From an uncultured Collinsella sp. (lineage in GTDB: Bacteria; Actinomycetota; Coriobacteriia; Coriobacteriales; Coriobacteriaceae), in contig CAAETU010000056.1 in assembly GCA_900759045.1 (NCBI GenBank), forward strand, positions 1 through 16,428: a stretch of 16,428 nt of DNA. Direction: 5' to 3'. This document shows, piece by piece, positions 6,553 through 12,925 of this stretch. A program made the translations under genes and the position numbers. Position 1 is the first letter of the stretch. Each line of letters starts with the position of its first letter. The notes below the pieces were generated by a model. That model was not told the DNA's origin and did not search any database. It worked only from the letters and a program-made list of their open reading frames with translations.

Positions 6553-6582
6553 ATGGTACAACGCGCGAGCCTATCCACGCAA
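6553..6582 (-). promoter_or_regulatory. Putative promoter of the JetD-like gene
   Basis: On the - strand, TTGCGT (6582-6577) and TACCAT (6558-6553) are 18 bp apart. A start near 6546 would leave a ~28-nt leader to the GTG at 6518, which supports that start over the longer frame. The match is moderate. Confidence 0.4.
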
Positions 6583-6626
6583 AACATCTGCGAGGACGCC
6601 TTTGCATCATCCGTTCTCGCAAGAAA

Positions 6627-6662
6627 AAAGACCGAGTCCGCGTCGCTGCGGACCCGGTCTTT
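6627..6662 (-). terminator. Rho-independent terminator of cstA
   Basis: On the - strand, 15 nt at 6662-6648 pair with 6641-6627 around a 6-nt loop, followed by further Ts and CTTG. One position is G-U when the - strand is transcribed but A-C on the + strand, which fixes the orientation. It lies 40 nt after the cstA stop. Confidence 0.88.
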
Positions 6663-6701
6663 CCGAGTCATATGGATGGAACGGTTAGCCCATCAAGCTG
6701 A

Positions 6702-8591
6702 CTAGGCCTTGGCAGCCTCGGCGTCGGCAGGAGCCTTTGCGGCAGCGGCGCGACCGTACTCGGCCTTGCCCATCTCGGACCACTCGGGCTCCTCGTCGGG
6801 CATGGAACCGGCCTCCTTGCCGAAGAACTCCTTGAGGCAGTTGACGGCAACGATAAGGCCCAGGACCATCAGCAGGACGGCGAAGACGAGCTGCAGGCCC
6901 TTGGTGGCGGCGACGGAGACAGCAGCCGTGGTGGCGGTAGCCGGGATGGTGCCGAAGAAGCCGTAGGCCTGGACGGCGGTCATGCAGCCCATGGCGCTCT
7001 GGACCAGCGAGGTGAAGGTGCAGCAGAGCAGGAAGACAACGGGCACGTAGAGCATCCAACCCTTGCGGCCGGTGCACTTGCAGAACACGGCGAGGGTGAT
7101 CATGGTCATACCGCCGAGCAGCTGGTTAGAAGCACCAAAGAGCGGCCAGATGTTGGCATAACCGCCAAAGGCGAGGGCGAGGCCAGGAAGCAGGGTAACG
7201 ACCGTGGCGAACCAGGGGTTACCGAGGACCTTCATGTAGCCGGCCTTGGACTCGATGGCCAGGGCGTCGTTGGTCTGGGCAAAGAACTCGGAGAACGAGG
7301 TGCGAGCGATGCGGGCGACGGCATCGAGCGAGGTCAGGGCCAGAGCGGAAACGTTCATGGTCATGAAGACGGTTGCGAGCGTGCCGTCAACACCGAAGGC
7401 CTGCATACCGCGGGAGATGCCGGCGGCGAAGATCTGGAACGGGGTGGAAGCGACGCCGGCGTTGAGGGCGCCGGTACCGGCGGTGTTCATGTCGGAGAAC
7501 ATGATGCCGGCGACGATGATGGCAAGGATGCCGACGAAGGACTCGACAATCATGGCGCCATAACCGACCTTGACGGCGTCCTGCTCCTTCTCGACCTGCT
7601 TAGAAGAGGTGCCGGAAGAAACGAGGCTATGGAAACCGGAGAGAGCACCGCAAGCGACGGAGACGAACAGGACCGGGAACATCATGCCGGAGGCAGTGGA
7701 GAAGCCGGTGAAGACCGGAGCGGTGATAGTGGCCTGACCGTTGACGCCCAGGACGACGATGCCGAGGACAGCGCAGACGATCATGACGATCATCATGATG
7801 GAAGTGAGGTAGTCACGCGGGGTCTTGAGCATCTGGATGGGCATAGCGCCAGCGAAGACCAGGTAGACCATGACGACGGCGAACCACTGGAACTTATCCA
7901 GGTAGACCGGGAACTGCATACCGACGGCGAACATGAGGACCATGAGAACCACGCCGGTGACGAACTCGGCAGCGCCGGTGAGGTTGAACTTCTTCTGGGC
8001 CCAACCAAAGGCGATAGCGACGAAGGTGAACAGGATGGAAATGGTGCCAGCGCAGCCGGCGGCATAGGACTTGGTGAAGTCGATGGCACCGGTAGCAGCA
8101 CCAGAAGCGTCAACGGCCGGGGTGAACATGAACGTCTTGCAGACCATGTCGGTGAAAGCGGCGATGACAATGATGCAGAACAGCCAGCAGAACAGCAGGA
8201 ACAGGCGACGGCCGGTCTTGCCGATGTACTTCTCGATGAGCTGAGCCAGGGACTTGCCGTTGTTCTTCATCGAGGCGTACAGGGCGCCAAAGTCGTGGAC
8301 GGCGCCAAAGAAGATGCCGCCGACGAGGACCCAGAGCACGACGGGAAGCCAGCCAAAGGCCATGGCGACGATCGTACCCGTAACAGGGCCAGCACCGCAG
8401 ATCGAGCTGAACTGGTGCGAGAACGCGGTGAAGGCGGAGACGGGCGAGAAGCTGTTGCCGTCCTTCATGCGCTTGGCCGGCGTGAGGGCCTCTTTGTCAA
8501 CGCCCCACTTGTTGGCCAGCCATCGGCCATAGCCCAGATAGCCGCAGGCGAGCACCGCCGCGGCCACAACCATGAGCAAAACTCCGTTCAT
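6702..8591 (-). CDS. cstA: CstA-family carbon starvation / pyruvate or peptide transporter
   Basis: A 629-residue integral membrane protein with many hydrophobic helices. The N-terminal motif FSHQFSSICGAGPVTGTIVA (57-76), then FFGAVHDFGALYASMKNNGKS (about 94-114), are hallmarks of CstA proteins. Members import pyruvate or peptides, mostly under nutrient limitation; substrate cannot be told from sequence. It is somewhat shorter than enterobacterial CstA and ends in a hydrophilic Ala/Glu-rich tail (last ~45 residues). The ATG at 8591 follows a strong GAGGAGGAAA ribosome site. It is a single-gene unit: its own promoter (8833-8861), a long leader with a leader-peptide ORF and an intrinsic terminator 40 nt before the ATG, and its own terminator at 6627-6662. 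This arrangement implies control by transcription attenuation. Confidence 0.92.
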   Translation of the reverse strand: MNGVLLMVVAAAVLACGYLGYGRWLANKWGVDKEALTPAKRMKDGNSFSPVSAFTAFSHQFSSICGAGPVTGTIVAMAFGWLPVVLWVLVGGIFFGAVHDFGALYASMKNNGKSLAQLIEKYIGKTGRRLFLLFCWLFCIIVIAAFTDMVCKTFMFTPAVDASGAATGAIDFTKSYAAGCAGTISILFTFVAIAFGWAQKKFNLTGAAEFVTGVVLMVLMFAVGMQFPVYLDKFQWFAVVMVYLVFAGAMPIQMLKTPRDYLTSIMMIVMIVCAVLGIVVLGVNGQATITAPVFTGFSTASGMMFPVLFVSVACGALSGFHSLVSSGTSSKQVEKEQDAVKVGYGAMIVESFVGILAIIVAGIMFSDMNTAGTGALNAGVASTPFQIFAAGISRGMQAFGVDGTLATVFMTMNVSALALTSLDAVARIARTSFSEFFAQTNDALAIESKAGYMKVLGNPWFATVVTLLPGLALAFGGYANIWPLFGASNQLLGGMTMITLAVFCKCTGRKGWMLYVPVVFLLCCTFTSLVQSAMGCMTAVQAYGFFGTIPATATTAAVSVAATKGLQLVFAVLLMVLGLIVAVNCLKEFFGKEAGSMPDEEPEWSEMGKAEYGRAAAAKAPADAEAAKA

Positions 8592-8631
8592 TACATTTCC
8601 TCCTCTAAAAAGAACTTCCCAGACATAAAAA

Positions 8632-8665
8632 ATGAGGGCCGTCGGTTGCGCTCGACGGCCCTCAT
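8632..8665 (-). promoter_or_regulatory. Intrinsic terminator in the cstA leader (attenuator)
   Basis: A perfect 13-bp stem (8665-8653 with 8644-8632 on the - strand) with an 8-nt loop, immediately followed by TTTTT. It lies inside the transcribed leader, between the cstA promoter and its ATG, with no gene before it except a 14-codon ORF. That position makes it a regulated attenuator rather than an end-of-gene terminator. Confidence 0.75.
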
Positions 8666-8676
8666 CTTCATCAGCC

Positions 8677-8754
8677 GCCCGTTATCGTACGGGCTAGCTG
8701 TATGTGCTAACCCGCATCAGATAATTACTACGCTGATAATGTTTAGCTGATGCG
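8677..8754 (-). promoter_or_regulatory. Mutually exclusive hairpins in the cstA leader
   Basis: Three - strand pairings share bases. 1:2 is CGCATCAG (8754-8747) with CTGATGCG (8720-8713). 2:3 is GGGTTAGC (8713-8706) with GCTAGCCC (8698-8691), 8 bp with one G-U. 3:4 is GCCCGT (8694-8689) with ACGGGC (8682-8677), extended by CAGC/GCTG. Segment 1 lies in the leader-peptide codons and the Ile/Val codons fill the 1:2 loop. A direct competition with the terminator stem at 8632-8665 was not found by eye. Confidence 0.5.
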
Positions 8755-8761
8755 TGAACAT
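8717..8761 (-). CDS. Putative 14-aa Ile/Val leader peptide of cstA
   Basis: A small ORF reading MFTHQLNIISVVII then TGA. Six of the last seven codons are Ile or Val, the pattern seen in leader peptides of branched-chain amino acid attenuators. AGAGGA lies 10 nt before the ATG, slightly long for a ribosome site. The ORF starts about 65 nt after the expected transcription start and ends about 50 nt before the attenuator hairpin. The codon run sits in the loop between the leader pairing segments 1 and 2, where a stalled ribosome would change the fold. An ORF this short could arise by chance, so the call rests on composition plus context. Confidence 0.5.
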   Translation of the reverse strand: MFTHQLNIISVVII

Positions 8762-8785
8762 GTCTAAGAAATCCTCTTCAATCAT

Positions 8786-8814
8786 GATGTGAACAATCCG
8801 TGCGTGTTCACATC
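8786..8814 (-). promoter_or_regulatory. 10-bp inverted repeat at the start of the cstA leader
   Basis: GATGTGAACA (8786-8795) and TGTTCACATC (8805-8814) are exact complements separated by 9 nt. It begins about 12 nt after the expected transcription start. It could be a 5' stabilising hairpin or an operator (TGTGAACA...TGTTCACA); sequence cannot decide. Confidence 0.5.
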
Positions 8815-8832
8815 CCCCAGTGGTTGAAAAGG

Positions 8833-8861
8833 AGTATGAAACTTTAGTTACCTAAAGTCAA
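8833..8861 (-). promoter_or_regulatory. cstA promoter with overlapping operator palindrome
   Basis: On the - strand, TTGACT (8861-8856) and CATACT (8838-8833) are 17 bp apart, giving a start near 8826 and a leader of about 235 nt. Within the spacer, ACTTTAG-N4-CTAAAGT (8841-8858) is a perfect 7-bp inverted repeat overlapping the -35 by three bases, a natural place for a repressor. Confidence 0.65.
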
Positions 8862-8960
8862 CGCAAATTTGTAATGAATTTTCAACTTTTTTTCGAAATT
8901 CTCGGCATAAAACGCCACTGACCTCGGACTTTACCCGACAAAAGTTTTTGCATGAAAGAT

Positions 8961-9113
8961 GCCCCTGAGAGCCGCGGGAGCCGGGCGGCGCATGTGAACT
9001 TTCCTGCTCTACAGTCCTGCGCAAGACGGAAAGCACATTAAGTGCTTTCCTTTGCGTGCGGAACTCGCGATAAAGTTCATATGCGCCGCCCGGCTCCCGC
9101 GGCTCTCAGGGGC
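8961..9113 (-). repeat. Long-hairpin element, copy B
   Basis: A 153-nt fold-back: 42 nt at 8961-9002 pair with 9072-9113 with a single non-Watson-Crick position (8994/9080, G-T). The enclosed 75-nt head (9000-9074, reading on the - strand from TTTATCGCGAGTTCC to GAGCAGGAAA) matches copy A at 67 of 75 positions. Its apical hairpin is GGAAAGCAC-TTAAT-GTGCTTTCC (9050-9028). The outer stem sequence is unrelated to that of copy A. It lies about 100 nt upstream of the cstA promoter. The tract 8862-8960 between them is A/T-rich with no recognised feature. Confidence 0.85.
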
Positions 9114-9126
9114 TCCCATCCCAAAT

Positions 9127-9162
9127 GTGTGGAGCAAAGCTCCGCACACCAACTTTTTCTTT
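9127..9162 (+). terminator. Possible + strand terminator just after hairpin B
   Basis: GTGTG-GAGC (9127-9135) pairs with GCTC and CACAC (9139-9149) with a 2-nt bulge and an AAA loop, and five Ts then CTTT follow 4 nt later. No + strand coding gene precedes it, so it may end a non-coding transcript through element B. The remaining spacer to 9256 shows nothing recognisable. Confidence 0.4.
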
Positions 9163-9256
9163 CAGCTAAAGAACGCCGAAAATTCGACGCTGGCTTGTTA
9201 ACCTTGCTGGACGTTGTCGACGCCAAACCAGCTCAGAAGCTATATCGATACAGAAA

Positions 9257-9391
9257 GGTCCCCGACCGGAGGGGCCGGATATAAGGTTTATCGCGAGTTC
9301 CGCACGCAAAGAAGGCCACTTAATGTGGCCTTCGTCTTGCGCAGGACTGTAGAGCAGGAAACCTTATATCCGGCCCCTCCGGTCGGGGACC
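9257..9391 (+). repeat. Long-hairpin element, copy A
   Basis: A 135-nt fold-back with a perfect 33-bp outer stem (9257-9289 with 9359-9391). The 75-nt head (9287-9361) carries further pairings: AGTTCC with GGACT (one bulge), CGCAA with TTGCG, and the apical GAAGGCCAC-TTAAT-GTGGCCTTC (9311-9333). It starts 12 nt past the stop codon of the tsaB-rimI-tsaD gene, so it would form the 3' end of that operon's message in the opposite sense. The - strand bases following the stem are TTTCTG, too few Ts for a standard terminator. Confidence 0.85.
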
Positions 9392-9403
9392 GCACCCGTA
9401 CGA

Positions 9404-11788
9404 CTACAGCGTCATGTTTGGATCGGCGTCGACATCGAACGGCGAGATTTCACCTCGGTCGAATTTACGGCGAGCGACCTCCGCGATCATGGCGGCGTTA
9501 TCGGTGCAGGCAGACAAGGGCGGCACCGTTACGCGGATTCCCTGACGCCCGAGTTTCTTGATCATCATCTCGCGCAGATGCGGGTTGGCCGAGACGCCGC
9601 CGCCGATGCAATACTCCTTGCACCCGGTAGCATGCAGGGCGTTTTTGGCCTTCTTGTACTGCACGTCAAAGACCGCCGCCTCAAACGAAGCCGCCAAATC
9701 GGGCAGATGAATCGTGCGCCCGGCCTTGGTCTCCTGCTCGATGTAGAGCGTCACCGCCGTCTTGAGGCCCGAAAGCGAGAAGCGGTAGTCGCCCCTGCTG
9801 TTCAGCGCGCGGGGGAAATCAATCGCCTTAGGGTTGCCCGTCTCGGCAAGCTTGGAGATGATGGGGCCTCCGGGATAGCCAAGGCCCAGTGCCTTTGCCA
9901 CCTTGTCGAAGGCTTCGCCCACGGCGTCGTCAAGCGTCTCGCCAAGCACCTCGTAGTCGCCCCATGCCCTTACGTGCACGAGCATGGTGTGCCCGCCCGA
10001 AACAAGCGTAAAGATAAACGGCGGCTTGAGGTCGGGCTGCGCCAACAGGTTGGCAAACAGGTGACCCTCCAGATGATTGACGCACACCAGCGGTTTGCCG
10101 GCAGCATACGCAAAGCCCTTGGCAAAGGCGACACCCACCACCAAGGCACCCACCAGGCCCGGACCTTGCGTCACGCCCACGGCGGCAAGCTCACTTGGTG
10201 CAATGGCTCCGCCCGTAAGGCCCAGCGACGCTGCGGCGTCCTCGAGTGCCGCGTCCACGACGCTCACGATGACCTCAACGTGCTTGCGCGAGGCGATCTC
10301 GGGCACCACGCCGCCAAAGCGAGCATGAAAATCAATCTGTGTCGACACCTGGTTGGCCAGTATATTGCCATCCGCATCGATAATTGCCACGGCTGTCTCG
10401 TCGCAGGAGCTCTCGATGGCAAGCACCAGGCGGCGGCGCTCGATTTCGGCACGCTCCTCAGCGGTGCGTTCGGGCGCGGGCAGCGGCCATACACGCTGTT
10501 CGGCAGCCGTCGGCTCGGGCGAGGCATTGTCGAGAGGAAGCACCAGGGGCAGCGGCGCCGTCATGACGATGGCATCCTTGCCGGCACCGTAATAGCCACG
10601 GCGACGACCCGCCTCGGTAAAGCCCAGAGCGGCATAGAGCGCAGTTGCGGCCTCGTTGCCGTCCTCAACCTCAAGCGAAGCCGTGGTGCAGCCGAGCATC
10701 TGCGCGTCATAGCTCACGTGCGACAGAAGCTTGCGGGCGATGCCCTCGCGGCGATGCGCCGGATCGACGGCAACGTCCATAATCTGCACGTCCCCGTCGA
10801 CGACCATACCACCGGCAAGACCCAGCAGACGGCCGTCGTCGTGCGCCACCCACCAGCTACGCGGCGCGGCAACGTCCTCGCCCAGCTCGGACAGGAACAT
10901 GCCCGGCGTCCACGCCTCGTGTCCGGCGCCTTCAAAGCAGGCTGCCTCCAGCGCGCTCGCACCCTCGGCATCCGCCGCGCCCATGGGGCGGAATTGCAGA
11001 TGACGTCCGGCGAGCTCGTCGGCAACACCTGTCACCTCACTCTGCGCGCTCTCGGCAAGGCCCAGGCGCTTGCGCTCGTTTTCCTCGGCGTCCGAAAGGC
11101 GCGTATAGATCGGCAAGACGCGAGCCGGATCGCCATCGCCTGCGGCGTGCGCCATCAGCAGGCCCTCACCCGAGGGCCACCACAGGTCTCGCTCCACGCA
11201 GCGCGCCGTCTCGTCCTCACCCAGCAGCTTGCCATAACGCACGAGACCGTCACCAGTCAGCTGAACCTGATCCCAGTCCGCGGTCTGGCGCCACTCATCA
11301 AGCGCCACGGCGGCCTTGACCACACGCTCGCGCTCAAACAGACGCTCGGGACCCTCATCCCCCAGCACATACAGCGCCGGGTACACCTCGCCGCGCATGG
11401 CGTCGGCAAGAACACCAAGCTTGCCGCGTACGCCGGCCTTCCATGCCGTCCAGGCGCAAGCGTCAAGTGTCGACACGCCGAGCAACGGCACGTTGGCACC
11501 ACGTGCCAGACCCTTTGCGGTGGAGATGCCGATACGCACGCCCGTAAACGAACCCGGGCCGCGGCCGACCACATAACAGCCGACATCGCTGCGATCCAGG
11601 CCGGTCTGCTTCAGTAGGCCATCAACAGTATTCACGAGCTCAACGTTGGCATGACGGCGACACAGATGGTCCCCACTCACCAACTTTGCCTCGCCTGTCT
11701 GCACGTCAATCCAGCTTGCCGCGCAGGCAAGCATGTCGGTCGATGTGTCGAGCGCCACCACCAGCGCGTTGTCGTTATGCAAGCTCAT
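9404..11788 (-). CDS. tsaD: TsaB-RimI-TsaD triple fusion (t6A synthesis and ribosomal N-acetyltransferase)
   Basis: A 794-residue fusion. Residues 1-235 are TsaB (ALDTSTDMLACA 12-23; GRGPGSFTGVRIG 75-87). Residues 263-412 are a RimI-type GNAT acetyltransferase (acetyl-CoA loop RREGIARKLL 346-355; ALYAALGF 383-390). After a Pro/Glu-rich linker, 453-794 are TsaD (ESSCDETAVA 459-468; metal-binding NHLEGH with His572 and His576; LVSGGH 595-600; GGVSANPHLR 730-739; CTDNAAM with Asp763). TsaD transfers the threonylcarbamoyl group to A37 of ANN-decoding tRNAs; TsaB is its structural partner; RimI acetylates ribosomal protein S18. All key motifs of the three parts look intact. The ATG overlaps the end of tsaE by 14 nt, so translation is probably coupled. 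It is the last gene of the operon, followed 12 nt later by hairpin element A. Confidence 0.96.
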   Translation of the reverse strand: MSLHNDNALVVALDTSTDMLACAASWIDVQTGEAKLVSGDHLCRRHANVELVNTVDGLLKQTGLDRSDVGCYVVGRGPGSFTGVRIGISTAKGLARGANVPLLGVSTLDACAWTAWKAGVRGKLGVLADAMRGEVYPALYVLGDEGPERLFERERVVKAAVALDEWRQTADWDQVQLTGDGLVRYGKLLGEDETARCVERDLWWPSGEGLLMAHAAGDGDPARVLPIYTRLSDAEENERKRLGLAESAQSEVTGVADELAGRHLQFRPMGAADAEGASALEAACFEGAGHEAWTPGMFLSELGEDVAAPRSWWVAHDDGRLLGLAGGMVVDGDVQIMDVAVDPAHRREGIARKLLSHVSYDAQMLGCTTASLEVEDGNEAATALYAALGFTEAGRRRGYYGAGKDAIVMTAPLPLVLPLDNASPEPTAAEQRVWPLPAPERTAEERAEIERRRLVLAIESSCDETAVAIIDADGNILANQVSTQIDFHARFGGVVPEIASRKHVEVIVSVVDAALEDAAASLGLTGGAIAPSELAAVGVTQGPGLVGALVVGVAFAKGFAYAAGKPLVCVNHLEGHLFANLLAQPDLKPPFIFTLVSGGHTMLVHVRAWGDYEVLGETLDDAVGEAFDKVAKALGLGYPGGPIISKLAETGNPKAIDFPRALNSRGDYRFSLSGLKTAVTLYIEQETKAGRTIHLPDLAASFEAAVFDVQYKKAKNALHATGCKEYCIGGGVSANPHLREMMIKKLGRQGIRVTVPPLSACTDNAAMIAEVARRKFDRGEISPFDVDADPNMTL

Positions 11789-12281
11789 CTTGTACAGCCT
11801 TATCTATCAAATGGGAAAGCTCACCCGCGCGCTCGCCGTGTGCTTCGAGCGTTATCGTTCGCACGTCGCTGTCGTCCTCATCGCGCTTAAGCGTCACCGA
11901 AAGATACTCATCTGTCAGTTCATCCTGAAACTGCTCGCCCCATTCCAGCAGGCAAACACCCTCATAGCCCAGCACGTCAAAAATGCCCGTATCCTCAAGC
12001 TCGTAGGCATGCTCCAGGCGGTACAGATCAAAATGGAACAGCGGAATACGCCCTTGGTCATGAACGGCCATGAGTGCGAACGTAGGGCTTGTGACCATAT
12101 GCTCATCGCCCAGAGCGCGCGAAACGCCCTTGGTAAAGTGGGTTTTGCCCACCCCGAGGCCGCCGGTCAAGATCAGCACATCGCCATCTTCTAGACACGG
12201 TGCGACCAGCTCGCCAAAATGCTCCGTATCGGTAGTACGGGCCGTTCTATAGGTACCTACCCCCAGGCGCTCCAGGGACAT
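11775..12281 (-). CDS. tsaE: TsaE, ATPase of t6A tRNA modification
   Basis: A 168-residue P-loop ATPase that powers turnover of the TsaB-TsaD complex in threonylcarbamoyl-adenosine synthesis. Walker A is GGLGVGKT (40-47); the family signatures SPTFAL (65-70), HFDLYRL (83-89) and LLEWGE (111-116) follow. The length is typical. AAGGAG 5 nt before the ATG at 12281 supports the start. The stop overlaps the start of the tsaB-rimI-tsaD gene by 14 nt, which fits stoichiometric production of the complex. It begins 15 nt after udg. Confidence 0.96.
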   Translation of the reverse strand: MSLERLGVGTYRTARTTDTEHFGELVAPCLEDGDVLILTGGLGVGKTHFTKGVSRALGDEHMVTSPTFALMAVHDQGRIPLFHFDLYRLEHAYELEDTGIFDVLGYEGVCLLEWGEQFQDELTDEYLSVTLKRDEDDSDVRTITLEAHGERAGELSHLIDKAVQDELA

Positions 12282-12296
12282 ATACGCTCCTTATTA

Positions 12297-12917
12297 TTAT
12301 TCCGAGGCGGTCTCCGGCGCGGGGTGCCGCTCCAGATAGTCGCCCAGCATCTTAAAGTCTTCCTCCAGCAACTCCTGCCACGCCGGATTGCGCAGCGCCG
12401 CCGCAGGATGAAACGTCGGCATCACCACAAAGTGGCCCATCTGATGGAACCTGCCGCGCAGCTTGGTAATGCCGATCTCGGTCTTGAGCACAAAGTGCGT
12501 TGCGGGGTTACCGAGCGTCACGATGATATCGGGCCAGATGCTTCGAATCTGCTCGCGCAAAAACGGTGAGCAAGCCAGCACTTCCTCGGGACGCGGATTG
12601 CGGTTTCCCGGCGGGCGACACTTAAGCACGTTGGCGATATAGACGTCCTCGCGCTTAAGACCTGCCAGGGACAAAATGCCGTTGAGGTCTTCACCCGCCG
12701 CCCCCACAAAGGGTTCGCCCTGCAAATCCTCGTTGCGACCCGGTGCTTCACCAACAAACATGACGCGAGCGTGGGGGTTTCCCACGCCAAACACGATGTT
12801 ATGGCGCGACTGATAGAGCTGGCAGAGATGGCAGTCGCCTAAAACAGCCTCAATCTCCTCGAGTGCGACCTCACGTGGCGCCTGATGGGTATGGCCGGGG
12901 ATGTGCATGACGCCCAT
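12297..12917 (-). CDS. udg: Uracil-DNA glycosylase, Fe-S family (type 4/5)
   Basis: A 206-residue base-excision repair enzyme that removes uracil from DNA. It has the four cysteines of the 4Fe-4S site of family 4 enzymes (Cys29, Cys32, Cys100, Cys116), the catalytic-loop motif GEAPGRNED (56-64), VLKCRPPGNRNP (97-108) and the HPAAALRNP loop (170-178). Family 4 is favoured over family 5 because of GEAPG with the following Glu. AGGAG 5 nt upstream supports the ATG at 12917. It lies 8 nt after alr and 15 nt before tsaE in the operon; there is no functional link to its neighbours beyond co-transcription. Confidence 0.92.
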   Translation of the reverse strand: MGVMHIPGHTHQAPREVALEEIEAVLGDCHLCQLYQSRHNIVFGVGNPHARVMFVGEAPGRNEDLQGEPFVGAAGEDLNGILSLAGLKREDVYIANVLKCRPPGNRNPRPEEVLACSPFLREQIRSIWPDIIVTLGNPATHFVLKTEIGITKLRGRFHQMGHFVVMPTFHPAAALRNPAWQELLEEDFKMLGDYLERHPAPETASE

Positions 12918-12925
12918 AGCGGCTC

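Noticed and set aside
4272..6701. Two long + strand frames (4272-5225, 5589-6701) opposite the JetD-like gene
   Set aside because: They have no ribosome sites or motifs, and the second runs through the cstA terminator and the promoter of the - strand gene.
7629..8750. 373-codon Asp/Glu/His-rich + strand frame opposite cstA
   Set aside because: Composition is the mirror of a membrane protein's hydrophobic codons; no family resemblance.
8961..9391. CRISPR array
   Set aside because: Only two full copies in opposite orientation with internal fold-back; no regularly spaced direct repeats or cas genes.
9578..11617. 679-codon + strand frame opposite the tsaB-rimI-tsaD gene
   Set aside because: A shadow of the GC-rich codon pattern; the - strand encodes three intact, recognisable domains.
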